DNA of 41,141 bases from Saccharospirillum alexandrii. GTDB taxonomy: Bacteria > Pseudomonadota > Gammaproteobacteria > Pseudomonadales > Natronospirillaceae. Below the pieces are notes generated by a model that was not told where the DNA came from, ran no database searches, and saw nothing but the letters and a program-made list of their open reading frames with translations. Where the stretch lies: the NCBI RefSeq assembly GCF_004000275.1, contig NZ_RCIP01000007.1:1-41141 (forward strand), written 5' to 3'. Positions 1-8,239 of this stretch are shown here, one piece after another; position 1 is the first letter of the stretch, and each line of letters opens with the position of its first letter. The position numbers and the translations under genes are program-made.

Positions 1-52
1 CCGATGGTAGTGTGGGGTCTCCCCATGTGAGAGTAGGTCATCGTCAAGCTTT
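1..52 (+). rRNA. rrf: 5S ribosomal RNA, 3' end only
   Basis: The first bases match the conserved 3' part of gammaproteobacterial 5S rRNA: the GATGGTAGTGTGGGG strand, the TCTCCCC strand and the GAGAGTAGGTCATCG stretch. Most of the gene and the rest of the rRNA operon lie upstream of the window. The exact 3' end is estimated. A strong terminator follows immediately. Confidence 0.9.
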
Positions 53-59
53 TAATACC

Positions 60-92
60 AACCCCAGTATCGAAAGGTACTGGGGTTTTTTT
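60..92 (+). terminator. Rho-independent terminator of the rRNA operon
   Basis: A perfect 10-bp stem (AACCCCAGTA at 60-69 with TACTGGGGTT at 78-87) has an 8-base loop and is followed by a T run. It sits directly behind the 5S rRNA 3' end, where the rRNA operon should stop. Confidence 0.92.
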
Positions 93-147
93 ATGGCTGT
101 AGCTTCGGTTCGACAGACGATGACCCTGCGGGCGACTACGTCGTCAC

Positions 148-170
148 AAACGGCTGTCCTGCCGTTTTTT
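148..170 (+). terminator. Second, back-up terminator after the rRNA operon
   Basis: A 7-bp stem AAACGGC (148-154) / GCCGTTT (161-167) with a 6-base loop runs into six consecutive T's (165-170, the first three in the stem). It lies about 60 bp behind the first terminator, with no gene between. Tandem terminators are common after rRNA operons. Confidence 0.7.
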
Positions 171-191
171 CAAGCGTTTAATACCAACCCC
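170..191 (+). repeat. Partial direct repeat of the 5S rRNA tail
   Basis: This 22-bp stretch (TCAAGCGTTTAATACCAACC, then CC) repeats 44-65, the last bases of 5S rRNA and the left edge of its terminator, with one mismatch. The hairpin itself is not repeated. It may be a scar of an earlier 5S duplication or of rRNA-operon recombination. Coordinates of the first copy: 44-65. Confidence 0.7.
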
Positions 192-300
192 GAGCCAGAG
201 ATGGTGCGGGCGGTTCGACGCTTCGATTTTTTTATGCATGGGGAGGCCCGATCAGGGTGAGAGAGTTAGTGAGAGGGAGGCGGCGCAGCCTTTATGACTG

Positions 301-309
301 TGGTATACA
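301..309 (+). promoter_or_regulatory. Possible extended -10 promoter element for the GNAT gene
   Basis: TGGTATACA forms an extended -10 (TG, one base, TATACA) 36 bp before the start codon at 345. No convincing -35 hexamer is visible, which is usual for extended -10 promoters. This is a motif-based guess. Confidence 0.35.
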
Positions 310-344
310 GTGCACTTAACTCACCAAAATAATCACGGTTCACT

Positions 345-1169
345 ATGCGACATCCCATCAGTCTGGGCGTTCAAAGCGATTTTATTGTCTCGCATCTGGA
401 GTCCGAATTAATTGATCATGCCGACTACGCGGTTTATCGGACGCCGGCGTCGCCGAATTTTTATTTCGGAAATTTCCTGGCGCTGAAAGTGCCGTTGTCG
501 GAAAAATCCAGGCATGACTGGGAGCAGGCATTTGGTCATGCGTTTGACGGTGTGCCCGGTATCAGGCATCGAGCCTTTATCTGGCCTGTAGTCGAGGCGT
601 CAGAAGAGACGGATATCCGCAGCTTTCTGGGTGCCCATTATGAGTTTACCGAGAATCATGTTTTGGCGATGCCAAGTGATGCGCTGATAGCTCCGCGTCG
701 GCTGAATACTGAGATTCGTATAACGCCTTTTGGTGATGATGAATCCATCTGGTCACAATGGCGGGAGATTGCTGTCACCGAGCGCGAAGCTGGTCATGAG
801 GAGGCGGATTACAGGAGATACCTGGCAGGTCGCGAAAAAACCTATCGAGACCTGGAGCGAGCAGGGTACGGAGATTTTTTTGGTGCGTTTAGCCGTGATC
901 GTTTGCTGGGCTATGCCGGTGTGTTTGCCTTGAATGATCTGGCCCGATACCAGCAGGTTCAGGTCATCCCGGATTTTCAGAATAAAGGCATTGCCCGCAC
1001 GCTGATCCATCATCTGGCGCAATGGGTGGCCACAAGGGCCAGCCGGCAAATTATCATCGCTGACGCTGACTACCATGCGAGTGCCTTGTACCAGAGCCTG
1101 GGCTTTAGGTTGTCGCAGCGCGAGGGCTGCTTGTGTCAGTGGCCCGGTTATGTCTCTCCAGGCCACTGA
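345..1169 (+). CDS. GNAT-family N-acetyltransferase
   Basis: A 274-residue protein whose C-terminal third carries the acetyl-CoA-binding core of the GNAT fold: VQVIPDFQNKGIARTLIHHL (around residues 203-222; the QNKGIA loop binds the pyrophosphate of acetyl-CoA), followed by the late strand/helix ASALYQSLGF. The N-terminal ~130 residues look like a divergent first GNAT-like half, giving a protein longer than the usual 150-180 residues. Substrate cannot be told. It stands alone between the rRNA terminators and convergent trmB, whose 3' end lies 7 bp away, with no terminator in between. The ATG at 345 has no clear Shine-Dalgarno sequence but is the only good start before conserved sequence. The cytosolic acetyltransferase assignment is firm; the biological role is unknown. 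Confidence 0.82.
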   Translation: MRHPISLGVQSDFIVSHLESELIDHADYAVYRTPASPNFYFGNFLALKVPLSEKSRHDWEQAFGHAFDGVPGIRHRAFIWPVVEASEETDIRSFLGAHYEFTENHVLAMPSDALIAPRRLNTEIRITPFGDDESIWSQWREIAVTEREAGHEEADYRRYLAGREKTYRDLERAGYGDFFGAFSRDRLLGYAGVFALNDLARYQQVQVIPDFQNKGIARTLIHHLAQWVATRASRQIIIADADYHASALYQSLGFRLSQREGCLCQWPGYVSPGH

Positions 1170-1176
1170 GCGCCGC

Positions 1177-1872
1177 TCAGATGGTTCTGAACTCCAGATC
1201 CCAGACACCATGACCCAGGCGAATGCCACGCCGCTCGTACTTGGTTTCGGGTCGTTGCTCGGGTCGGCCGGGTAGATAGCTGCCACTTCCCTGTGTATTT
1301 TCCCAGCCCTCGGCCGCTTCCATCACACCGAGCATGTGCTCGGCGTAGTTTTGCCAGTCGGTAGCCATGTGGAAGGTACCGCCCGGCGTCAGTTTTTTGC
1401 GCAACAAGGCGGCAAATTCCGGCTGAACGATGCGTCGCTTGTGGTGGCGTTTCTTGTGCCAGGGATCAGGGAAGAACAGTTGCACGGTGTCGAGGCTGTG
1501 ATCAGCAATGCAGTGAGTCAGAAACTCGACCGCGTCTTCCTTGCACACACGTAGGTTGCTAATGCCCTCTTCCTGAACATGATGCAACAGTCGCCCGACA
1601 CCGGGCGTATGTACCTCTACCCCGATAAAGTCTTTTTCCGGGGCTTGTTGAGCCATGCTCAGCAATGAGTCGCCGTTGCCGAATCCAATTTCAAAAACAA
1701 CGGATGAGCGCCGACCGAATACTTTTGGCAAGTCATAGGGGCCGTGGCTGAGATCGAGCCCCAAAGTTGGCCAGCCATTTTCCAGAGCCAGTTTCTGACC
1801 TTCGGTCATGCGTCCGGTGCGCATGACAAAACTGCGAACCTTGCGTTGAATGGGGGTGAGTTCGTTGGTCAT
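1177..1872 (-). CDS. trmB: tRNA (guanine-N7-)-methyltransferase
   Basis: TrmB methylates N7 of guanine 46 in the variable loop of many tRNAs using S-adenosylmethionine. The 231-residue length fits the family. The SAM-binding motif [16 protein letters not shown] lies near residues 55-70 and is followed by [15 protein letters not shown]. The family hallmark [16 protein letters not shown] (around 129-144) contributes to tRNA binding and catalysis. The C-terminus [19 protein letters not shown] is the typical TrmB ending. The gene is convergent with the GNAT gene and 28 bp downstream of the DUF423 gene on the same strand, so the two may be co-transcribed. Start ATG at 1872 matches the usual TrmB N-terminus, which has a basic leader before the SAM domain. 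Confidence 0.96.
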   Translation of the reverse strand: MTNELTPIQRKVRSFVMRTGRMTEGQKLALENGWPTLGLDLSHGPYDLPKVFGRRSSVVFEIGFGNGDSLLSMAQQAPEKDFIGVEVHTPGVGRLLHHVQEEGISNLRVCKEDAVEFLTHCIADHSLDTVQLFFPDPWHKKRHHKRRIVQPEFAALLRKKLTPGGTFHMATDWQNYAEHMLGVMEAAEGWENTQGSGSYLPGRPEQRPETKYERRGIRLGHGVWDLEFRTI

Positions 1873-1900
1873 GAGGATTCCAGGTTTGTTCTCGAATGCA

Positions 1901-2278
1901 TCAGTGGCGACGGGCCAGGTGCCAGGCCAGGGTAAACCAGCCGGTAATTAACAAAACCCCACCTATTGGTGTAATGGCTCCCAGTACAGGAACATCCAAT
2001 AGAACAAGGGCGTATAAGCTACCAGAGAAAATCAGGGTACCAGCCAGTATCAGTAGCGTGGAAGTTAGTATGCCACGATGTGGGTAGCGCTGAAGATAAA
2101 GGCCTGACCAGAGCAGTGCCAGGGCATGAAACATCTGGTAGTGAACGGCGGTATCCCAGGTATCCAGTCGTTGCGGCGTGACCAGTGTTTCCAGCGCATG
2201 ACTGCCAAACGCACCCAGAGCAACGCTGAGCCCGGCCAGCAAGGCCGCAATTGCGGTGAGTCGTTGACTGTGAGACAT
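1901..2278 (-). CDS. DUF423 family small membrane protein (YgdD-like)
   Basis: A 125-residue, very hydrophobic protein with four predicted membrane helices: an N-terminal helix ([18 protein letters not shown]), the segment after [37 protein letters not shown] and the C-terminal [14 protein letters not shown]. The motifs [18 protein letters not shown] and GGVLLITGW are hallmarks of the DUF423/YgdD family of inner-membrane proteins, whose function is unknown. It lies between the rpoH terminator and trmB on the minus strand and is probably transcribed with trmB. The family assignment is firm; no function can be inferred from context. Confidence 0.9.
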   Translation of the reverse strand: MSHSQRLTAIAALLAGLSVALGAFGSHALETLVTPQRLDTWDTAVHYQMFHALALLWSGLYLQRYPHRGILTSTLLILAGTLIFSGSLYALVLLDVPVLGAITPIGGVLLITGWFTLAWHLARRH

Positions 2279-2354
2279 AGCGGTTGGTTCCCGGTTAGCG
2301 GACAGGTTTGAAGGTTGCCTTGCGTGGCAGCAAAGCCGGTATCAGTCAGACATA

Positions 2355-2382
2355 AAAAAGCCGCTTTTCAGCGGCTTTTTCA
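2355..2382 (-). terminator. Rho-independent terminator of rpoH
   Basis: A perfect 10-bp stem, AAAAAGCCGC (2355-2364) and GCGGCTTTTT (2371-2380), encloses a 6-base loop. Read on the minus strand it ends in a T run and begins some 16 bp after the rpoH stop codon. It separates rpoH from the DUF423-trmB pair. The A/T-flanked hairpin could also work on the plus strand. Confidence 0.9.
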
Positions 2383-2397
2383 GACCAGACCTGTCGA

Positions 2398-3270
2398 TCA
2401 GAAATCGATGGTCATGGCCTTTTTAACTTTTTTCATAGCATTCTTTTCCAACTGCCGGATACGCTCAGCGGAGACGCCATAGACATCGGCCAGTTCATGC
2501 AAGGTAGCTTTGTTATCACTCAGCCAGCGCTTTTGAATGATGTCTTTGGAGCGGTCATCCAGGTCTTCCAGAGCCGCAAATAACTGGTCATTGGCGTCCG
2601 TTTCATAGTTATCCTGCTCAACCAGGGCCGCCGGGTCGGCACCCTGAGCCTGCAGATAATGAACCGGGAACATGGCCGGGCCTTCATCGTCATCTTCATT
2701 GGGCGCATCGAAGGTGGCGTCATGGGCTGTCAGGCGACCTTCCATTTCGTAAACCGTTTTCAGGTTCACGCCCAGGTCATCGGCGATGTCCTGGGCTTCA
2801 CGCTCGTTTAACCAGCCCAGACGCTTTTTGGAGCTGCGCAGGTTGAAAAACAACTTGCGTTGCGCCTTGGTGGTGGCCACTTTGACAATCCGCCAGTTGC
2901 GCAGAATGTACTCGTGAATTTCAGCTTTGATCCAGTGCACGGCAAAAGAGACCAGACGCACACCCACCTCGGGGTTGAAGCGACGCACGGCTTTCATCAG
3001 CCCGACGTTACCTTCCTGAATCAGATCGCCCTGGTTGAGCCCATAGCCTGAGTAGCTCTTGGCAATGTGAACAACAAAACGCAGGTGAGACATCACCAGG
3101 CGGCGAGCCGCATCAATGTCTTCCTGATAATACAAGCGCTCAGCCAGCTCTTTCTCTTCATCGGCCGTGAGCAGGTCAAAGGTGTTGACCGACTGTATAT
3201 ACGACTCGAGGCTTTGACCCGGGGCCAAAGAATCCAAAGCAAGCGCAGGAACACTGTTGTTCAGTTTCAC
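2398..3270 (-). CDS. rpoH: RNA polymerase sigma-32 (heat-shock sigma factor)
   Basis: Sigma-32 directs RNA polymerase to heat-shock promoters. Region 2 shows [20 protein letters not shown] and [20 protein letters not shown], nearly identical to E. coli RpoH. The RpoH box QRKLFFNLR, a core-binding and regulatory element found only in sigma-32, is present. Region 4 ends with [19 protein letters not shown] place the start at the GTG at 3270, giving 290 residues (E. coli has 284), because a strong GGGAGG Shine-Dalgarno precedes it by 6-7 bases; the upstream ATG at 3300 lacks one and would add ten non-conserved residues. The gene follows ftsYEX on the same strand, the conserved ftsYEX-rpoH order, but 230 bp separate it from ftsX, so it likely has its own promoters. 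An AT-rich stretch with the palindrome AACATTAATGTT (3408-3419) lies in that gap. Confidence 0.96.
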   Translation of the reverse strand: MKLNNSVPALALDSLAPGQSLESYIQSVNTFDLLTADEEKELAERLYYQEDIDAARRLVMSHLRFVVHIAKSYSGYGLNQGDLIQEGNVGLMKAVRRFNPEVGVRLVSFAVHWIKAEIHEYILRNWRIVKVATTKAQRKLFFNLRSSKKRLGWLNEREAQDIADDLGVNLKTVYEMEGRLTAHDATFDAPNEDDDEGPAMFPVHYLQAQGADPAALVEQDNYETDANDQLFAALEDLDDRSKDIIQKRWLSDNKATLHELADVYGVSAERIRQLEKNAMKKVKKAMTIDF

Positions 3271-3501
3271 GTTTTCTCCCTCCCCCGGACTCACCGGCAT
3301 TCAAACCAGTGCACGCGGTGGAAATCAAATTAATTCACCGACTATATTAACAGAAGTCGGCTCTTGAACCCTAGTATCAGCGGTAAATGTTGTGCAAACC
3401 ATCAATCAACATTAATGTTTTTGATAGCCAAATTCTATAGCCAATAGTCACCAGACACCGGTAGTGCCCTGTACCGTATACGTCGCCGGCCTTACACCGG
3501 T

Positions 3502-4497
3502 TCAACGGGGCTCGGCGTCCTTGAGGTGGCGCTGTAAAGCTATATGGGCACCAGCGAGGCTAACGCCGATAGAGGCCAGAATCAGAACCAGCGTATCAGT
3601 GAAGCCCAGCCAGGAGACATTGGCTTCCAGACCATAGGTGTTCAGGAAGGCGGTAAGCGGGCTGCGCAGCCACCAGGCCACGGCGGTGACCAGTATCCAG
3701 GCGGCAACACCCCCCAGCAGACCATACCAGATACCCAGATAGACGAAGGGACGACGCACAAAGGCCTCGGTAGCCCCCAGCAGTTTGATGACGCGAATTT
3801 CATCCTTGCGCGATTCTATCGCCAGCCGAATGGTGTTGCCGACGACCAGTAATACGGCGACACCCAACAGCAGGGCTAAACCGGTGACAACGCTGTAGAT
3901 CAGCTCCAGAAACCGGTTCAGCCGGTCGATCCAGGCCAGATCGAGTTGCACGTCCTCAACTTCCGGCAAGCCGCGAATGATCAATTGCAGCGCTTCGAGC
4001 TGACTGCTGTTTTGCTGCGCCGGGACCACGACAATGCTGGCTGGCAATGGGTTGTCGGTGAACCCCAGTGCCTGCCGGTTGATGGACAGGGTTTCCTGAA
4101 ACGACGTCCAGGCTTCGTCGGCGCTGATGTAGTAAGCGCGGGCGACTTCGGGGCGGGCGTCCAGTTCCCGGGTTAGTCGGTCTCCGTCTGAATCGGGCAG
4201 GCCCTGTTCCAGGTAGAGCGTGATCTGGCCGCCCTCCTGCCATTGCTCGGTTTGCGCCTGCAAGGAGGACAGCGCGAGGTAGAACAGGGTGGGAAGTGTC
4301 AGTGAAATGGCAATGACCAGCCAGGTCAGCGCGCTTGATACCGGACTGCGCAACAGACGCATCAGGGATTGACTGGCGCAGTCGCGGTGGTGGCGCAGCC
4401 AGGCAGAGCGGTTGCCCTGAGCGTTGTCACGCCGGCGGTTGGCCGAATTTGATACGGGTTTTTTGGTCGTAGGCCGGTTTGGCGTTCGGGTGCTCAC
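3502..4497 (-). CDS. ftsX: Cell-division protein FtsX (ABC-type membrane subunit)
   Basis: FtsX is the membrane partner of FtsE; the complex sits at the division septum and activates peptidoglycan hydrolases through periplasmic regulators. The 331-residue protein has a long basic cytoplasmic leader (residues 1-50), a first membrane helix (SALTWLVIAISLTLPTLFYLAL), a periplasmic loop of about 120 residues and three C-terminal helices (SVVTGLALLLGVAVLLVVGN; a second near LGIWYGLLGGVAAWILVTAVAWW; a third near LVLILASIGVSLAG), the FtsX/MacB permease topology. The ESRKDEIRVIKLLGATEAFVRRPF stretch (split here for length: ESRKDEIRVIKLLGA and TEAFVRRPF) couples to the ATPase. The start is a GTG at 4497 overlapping the ftsE stop codon by four bases, so translation is coupled. 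Confidence 0.95.
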   Translation of the reverse strand: MSTRTPNRPTTKKPVSNSANRRRDNAQGNRSAWLRHHRDCASQSLMRLLRSPVSSALTWLVIAISLTLPTLFYLALSSLQAQTEQWQEGGQITLYLEQGLPDSDGDRLTRELDARPEVARAYYISADEAWTSFQETLSINRQALGFTDNPLPASIVVVPAQQNSSQLEALQLIIRGLPEVEDVQLDLAWIDRLNRFLELIYSVVTGLALLLGVAVLLVVGNTIRLAIESRKDEIRVIKLLGATEAFVRRPFVYLGIWYGLLGGVAAWILVTAVAWWLRSPLTAFLNTYGLEANVSWLGFTDTLVLILASIGVSLAGAHIALQRHLKDAEPR

Positions 4498-5171
4498 GTG
4501 CGCCTCCCCTCAAACGGAGTGCTCATCAGCTTGCCGTCCTGAAGCGATGCAACCCGATAGTTTAGCCGTGCGATCAGCCCCAGATCGTGGCTGGCAATGA
4601 GCACCGTGGTGCCGACGCGGTTGAATTCGGAGAACAATTCCATAATGTCCCGTGATAAACCCGGGTCGAGGTTACCGGTTGGCTCGTCGGCCAGCAGTAT
4701 CGCTGGTTTTTTTACAACGGCCCGGGCAATGCCAACCCGCTGTTGCTCACCGCCGGACAACTGTATAGGGCGATACTTTTCCCGCTCCAGCAACCCTACC
4801 TTGTCGAGCGCCGCACGCACTCGGCGGGTTACGTCTTTGGGATGTTCGCCGGCAATGATCAGTGGCAGGGCGACGTTGTCGTATACCGTCTGGTCCATCA
4901 GCAATTGATGGTCCTGGTGCACGATCCCCAGATTGCGCCGAAAATGCGGAATCTGGGAGCGGCGCAGCCGGTTCAGAATCTGGCCGTTAACCCGCAACTG
5001 CCCGGACGAGGCTTTTTCAATACGGGTGATCAGTTTAAGCAGGGTGCTTTTGCCAGCGCCACTGTGGCCAGTCAGAAACACCATTTCGCCTTTCTCTATG
5101 TGCAAGCTGACGCTCGACAAGGCTTCGTGCCCGCCTTCGTAGCGTTTGCTGACCTGGTCGAAGTGAATCAT
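4494..5171 (-). CDS. ftsE: Cell-division ATP-binding protein FtsE
   Basis: FtsE is the cytoplasmic ATPase that works with FtsX at the division septum. The 225 residues contain a complete ABC set: Walker A GHSGAGKSTLLKL (around 35-47), the Q-loop region, the signature LSGGEQQRVGIARA (around 139-152), Walker B ILLADEPTGNLDP and the H-loop ASHD. The N-terminus MIHFDQVSKRYEGG is typical. Its start codon overlaps the ftsY stop (ATGA) and its stop overlaps the ftsX GTG, so the three genes form one tightly coupled operon in the order ftsY-ftsE-ftsX. Confidence 0.97.
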   Translation of the reverse strand: MIHFDQVSKRYEGGHEALSSVSLHIEKGEMVFLTGHSGAGKSTLLKLITRIEKASSGQLRVNGQILNRLRRSQIPHFRRNLGIVHQDHQLLMDQTVYDNVALPLIIAGEHPKDVTRRVRAALDKVGLLEREKYRPIQLSGGEQQRVGIARAVVKKPAILLADEPTGNLDPGLSRDIMELFSEFNRVGTTVLIASHDLGLIARLNYRVASLQDGKLMSTPFEGRRT

Positions 5172-6160
5172 TCGGCGCGGGTATCCAGCAGCGCGTCGAC
5201 AAAATCGCGCGCATTGAAGGGGCGCAAGTCGTCGACTTGCTCCCCGACGCCAATGAAGCGCACCGGAATGCCGAGTTTTTTCGCCAGCGCAAAAATAACG
5301 CCGCCTTTGGCGGTGCCATCCAGCTTGGTCAGGGCCAGGCCAGTCAGGTTGACGGCATCGGTGAAGCTCTGGGCCTGACTGATGGCGTTCTGACCAGTGC
5401 CGGCGTCGAGTACCAGCAAGACTTCGTGCGGGGCTGCGTCATCCAACTTTTTCATCACCCGGACGACCTTGGCCAGTTCGTTCATCAGGTTGTCTTTGTT
5501 GTGCAGTCGTCCGGCGGTGTCGGCAATAACCACATCGACACCGCGCGATTGTGCGGCCTGAACGGCATCAAAAATCACGGAGGCGCTGTCGGCCCCGGTG
5601 TGCTGGGCAATAACCGGCACCTTGTTGCGCTCACCCCATACCTGTAATTGTTCGACGGCCGCAGCCCGAAATGTGTCGCCGGCGGCGAGCAGGACGGAGT
5701 GGCCGTCGCTCTGGAACTTTTTGGTCAGTTTGCCAATGGTAGTTGTTTTGCCCACACCGTTTACGCCAACGACCAGGATCACATAGGGTTTTTGTGAGCC
5801 GTCGATGACCAGGGGCGATTCAACCGGTTGCAGTTGGTGCACCAGGGTGTCGCGCAGGGCATAGAGCAGGGCATCGCCGTCTTTGAGCTCCTTGCGGCCG
5901 ACTCGTTCGGTCAATTCTTCAACGATGGCGGCTGTCGCCTCAATGCCGACGTCGGCCGTCAGTAACTGGGTTTCCAGTTCTTCGAGCAGGTCGTCATCAA
6001 TGCTTTTTTTGCCCAGAAACATCGAAGCCAGGCCATCGGTAAAGGTCGAACGGGTGCGACCCAGCCCTTGTTTGATGCGGGCAAAAATGGATTCAGCCGG
6101 TGCTTCCGGCTTGGTCTGTTCGGTCTCGGGTTTCGATTTCTTTTTGCCAAAGCCCAGCAT
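5168..6160 (-). CDS. ftsY: Signal recognition particle receptor FtsY
   Basis: FtsY is the membrane-associated GTPase that receives SRP-ribosome complexes and passes them to the Sec translocon. The NG domain is complete: G1 VNGVGKTTTIGKL, the insertion motif AAGDTFRAAAVEQL, G3 DTAGRLHNKDNLMNEL, G4 TKLDGTAKGG and the closing FIGVGEQVDDLRPF. I chose the ATG at 6160, which gives 330 residues starting MLGFGKKKSKPE, the usual FtsY start. The in-frame extension to 6229 adds 23 residues that do not resemble the family. The acidic A domain is short compared with E. coli (497 residues), as in many other bacteria. First gene of the ftsYEX operon. Confidence 0.96.
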   Translation of the reverse strand: MLGFGKKKSKPETEQTKPEAPAESIFARIKQGLGRTRSTFTDGLASMFLGKKSIDDDLLEELETQLLTADVGIEATAAIVEELTERVGRKELKDGDALLYALRDTLVHQLQPVESPLVIDGSQKPYVILVVGVNGVGKTTTIGKLTKKFQSDGHSVLLAAGDTFRAAAVEQLQVWGERNKVPVIAQHTGADSASVIFDAVQAAQSRGVDVVIADTAGRLHNKDNLMNELAKVVRVMKKLDDAAPHEVLLVLDAGTGQNAISQAQSFTDAVNLTGLALTKLDGTAKGGVIFALAKKLGIPVRFIGVGEQVDDLRPFNARDFVDALLDTRAE

Positions 6161-6360
6161 GGTAGCGTTGTAGCCTGTGTAATCGGTGAATGGGTAACTG
6201 CGGATCGATGCCGTAAAAAGAGCAACCAACTTCGGGACTGGGCCCGCTGTGTTGTCGGGCAGTTCAGAAAAACTGCGATAAAAGCCGCGCTATGCTAGCA
6301 AAATGCACCCGCCAGCCAAAGCCTTATTACGCAAGTTACAGAGTTCGGGTTCGCTTGGTG

Positions 6361-6525
6361 GCAATGGTCCGCAACGGCTGCCCGGGACGCCTCCGTGGGG
6401 TCGGGCGGGATGCCGCCCACTCAATCCATCCATGGCGGTCCGACGTCTCGGGCCTAGGCCGCAGCATCCCTGCTGCGGACTCCCCCACGGAGGCGCCCCA
6501 GGCAGCCATCGCTAGTCATTGCAAC
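6361..6525. repeat. Long-hairpin intergenic element, copy 1
   Basis: Most of the 542-bp gap between the divergent ftsY and M16-like genes (6161-6702) is non-coding, and this element fills its middle. Arms at 6376-6400 and 6483-6507 pair almost perfectly (GGCTGCCCGGGACGCCTCCG with its complement, then GGGG/CCCC). Outside them GCAATGGTCCGCAACGGC and GCCATCGCTAGTCATTGC pair imperfectly. The loop holds small hairpins: GGGCGG-GATG-CCGCCC (6403-6418), CCATCCATGG (6426-6435), GGCCTAGGCC (6451-6460) and CCGCAGCA-TCCC-TGCTGCGG (6459-6478). The inner part matches copy 3 at 40184-40225; the CCATCGCTARTC tail matches copy 2. No T run follows, so it is not a simple terminator. Confidence 0.85.
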
Positions 6526-6702
6526 GAAAACTGAACTATGAAATATGAACAGTATCTTTCAGTAATGTTAATTCAGGCGCTAGAGGGAATGCGCGGGAGA
6601 TATATCGGCGGCAGGGCAAGAAACGCCATGGATGGTGTAAACTGACCGTTGTCAGTACATTGATTCTCCCTATTGGATTTGCACAGGAACCCCATCCGTC
6701 TC

Positions 6703-7593
6703 ATGTTCCATTTTAGTCGCCGCACACTCTGGCTCATCATTTTCGTGACCATTCCTCTGATCGTGGTGTTCAACCTGGTGGGCCAGGAAGAGGGTGTTGT
6801 CTCCGAGGTCGTCGAGCCCCAGGCCTGGTTTTTGGACGACCTGGCTGTGTCAACCGATGAGCGGGCTCCTGGTCGCACATTGTGGACGGTCGACCTGGAC
6901 CAGGCCCGTCAGTTGCGGCTGACCATCACCCAGGATCTGATTCCGACCGAGCAACTGGACATTGCCATCGATGCGGCGGTCAGTACCTCTCGCCAGGGTG
7001 GGCAGTTTCAGGTAACGGTGGTTAACCCGCCCGATACGGACGCCCTTCAGGCCAGTGTCGATTTTCTGCAAAGCTGGTTGCCCGATGGTGACAGCCGCTC
7101 GGTGGTGCTCAGTGGTGATCTCGATGACGATCGCATGGCTGTCGCCCGGCGCCTGTTGGAGCCCCTGTTGGGCGAGGGGATGGTCAATCAGGTTGCGCCC
7201 CAGCCCTCGCTGGCACGGTTGAGGTCACCGCCCATGGGTACCAATGAACAGCTGGCGTTTTTGCTCTGGGTGGGCGTTCTACAGCAGCGGCTGAGTGGTT
7301 ATGATCCTCAGGTGCGCTGGGACCATCGGGCAGAAACCAGCCAGGTGCTGATTAACCAGACGCTCAGCACGGACCTGTTCGTGCCGGTGACGGAAGAGGA
7401 GCTTGAGCCCGTCAGAGCGGCCTATACCGCCTCGGCCGAGCAACGCAGCCGCAGCGCCGAGCAGATTCATCGCTATCTGGTGACCTCCGCGGTTTACGAC
7501 TTACCCGCCGATTTTCTGGTATCGCAGCAACAACGATTGTCAGCTATTACGCTGGCAGATGTGAATGCGGCCCGCGCGAACAGCCAGCCATAA
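6703..7593 (+). CDS. Membrane-anchored, M16-peptidase-like remnant protein
   Basis: This 296-residue protein starts with a short basic leader and a single hydrophobic anchor (LWLIIFVTIPLIVVFNLVG, about residues 10-28), followed by a soluble part expected in the periplasm. The C-terminal 100 residues resemble the end of an M16 (insulinase/PqqL-like) domain: TEEELEPVRAAYTASAEQ, then YLVTSAVYDLPADFLVSQQQ and ITLADVNAA. The zinc motif HxxEH of active M16 peptidases is absent, and the size is that of one half of such an enzyme. In Pseudomonas-type genomes M16 genes sit between ftsY and rsmD, exactly this place, so I infer a decayed or repurposed derivative. ATG at 6703 was chosen over an upstream TTG at 6673; the AGGA in front is 14 bases away, so initiation may be weak. 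It could also be an unrelated hypothetical protein. Confidence 0.6.
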   Translation: MFHFSRRTLWLIIFVTIPLIVVFNLVGQEEGVVSEVVEPQAWFLDDLAVSTDERAPGRTLWTVDLDQARQLRLTITQDLIPTEQLDIAIDAAVSTSRQGGQFQVTVVNPPDTDALQASVDFLQSWLPDGDSRSVVLSGDLDDDRMAVARRLLEPLLGEGMVNQVAPQPSLARLRSPPMGTNEQLAFLLWVGVLQQRLSGYDPQVRWDHRAETSQVLINQTLSTDLFVPVTEEELEPVRAAYTASAEQRSRSAEQIHRYLVTSAVYDLPADFLVSQQQRLSAITLADVNAARANSQP

Positions 7594-7626
7594 CCCGTCA
7601 TGCCCATCATTGACTAAGAGGACACA

Positions 7627-8229
7627 ATGCCCAAATCCGCTCGAAAAGGCCCTGGCCGGGGCGCAGGGTCGCTGCGCATTATTGGAGGTGAATACCGGGG
7701 GCGCCGGCTTGGTATTGCCAATTTGGAGGGGCTGAGGCCCACCGGCGACCGCCAGCGTGAAACCCTGTTCAACTGGTTGCAGGTTCAGACCCCGGGTGCC
7801 CGGGTGCTGGATGCCTTTGCTGGCACCGGTGCGCTGGGGCTTGAAGCGGCCTCGCGCGGGGCCTCGCATGTTTGGCTGCTGGAGAAGCAACCACAAGCCG
7901 TGGCCAGCTTGAAACAGGCCGTTTCGACGCTCGGCTGTGCTGCGACCGTGGTGCAATGCGATGCGCTGGCCTGGTTGGCCCGGGCAGAGACCGAGCCCTT
8001 TGATCTGGTCTTTCTGGATCCGCCCTTCGCGGCCGGGCTGTGGACCGATGCCCTCGCGGCGCTGATTGCACAGAAGCGCCTCGCCGAGCGTGCCCTGGTT
8101 TACCTGGAAAGCCCCCGGCAACAGACACTGGCCCTCCCGGACGGGTTGCAATTGATGAAGGAAAAGCACAGTGGCGATGTCAGCATGCGACTCTATCAAT
8201 GGACCGGGACGGCAATGGACGGGAACTGA
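7627..8229 (+). CDS. rsmD: 16S rRNA (guanine(966)-N(2))-methyltransferase
   Basis: RsmD methylates N2 of G966 in 16S rRNA during 30S assembly. The 200 residues show the family's opening RIIGGEYRGRRL, the substrate segment LRPTGDRQRETLFNWL, the SAM motif VLDAFAGTGALGLEAASRGA (around residues 60-79) and the catalytic DPPF (FDLVFLDPPF). The ATG at 7627 is preceded by GAGGACACA, a good ribosome binding site, 33 bp after the stop of the M16-like gene, so both may be co-transcribed. Length and motifs are normal. Confidence 0.95.
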   Translation: MPKSARKGPGRGAGSLRIIGGEYRGRRLGIANLEGLRPTGDRQRETLFNWLQVQTPGARVLDAFAGTGALGLEAASRGASHVWLLEKQPQAVASLKQAVSTLGCAATVVQCDALAWLARAETEPFDLVFLDPPFAAGLWTDALAALIAQKRLAERALVYLESPRQQTLALPDGLQLMKEKHSGDVSMRLYQWTGTAMDGN

Positions 8230-8239
8230 CCGGTTGACA

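Noticed and set aside
12-260. 82-codon frame across the 5S rRNA tail
   Set aside because: It runs through rRNA and two terminators and contains the repeated 5S tail, so it is not a gene.
6292-6534. 80- and 70-codon frames across hairpin copy 1
   Set aside because: They translate both arms of a palindrome; composition follows the repeat, not a protein.
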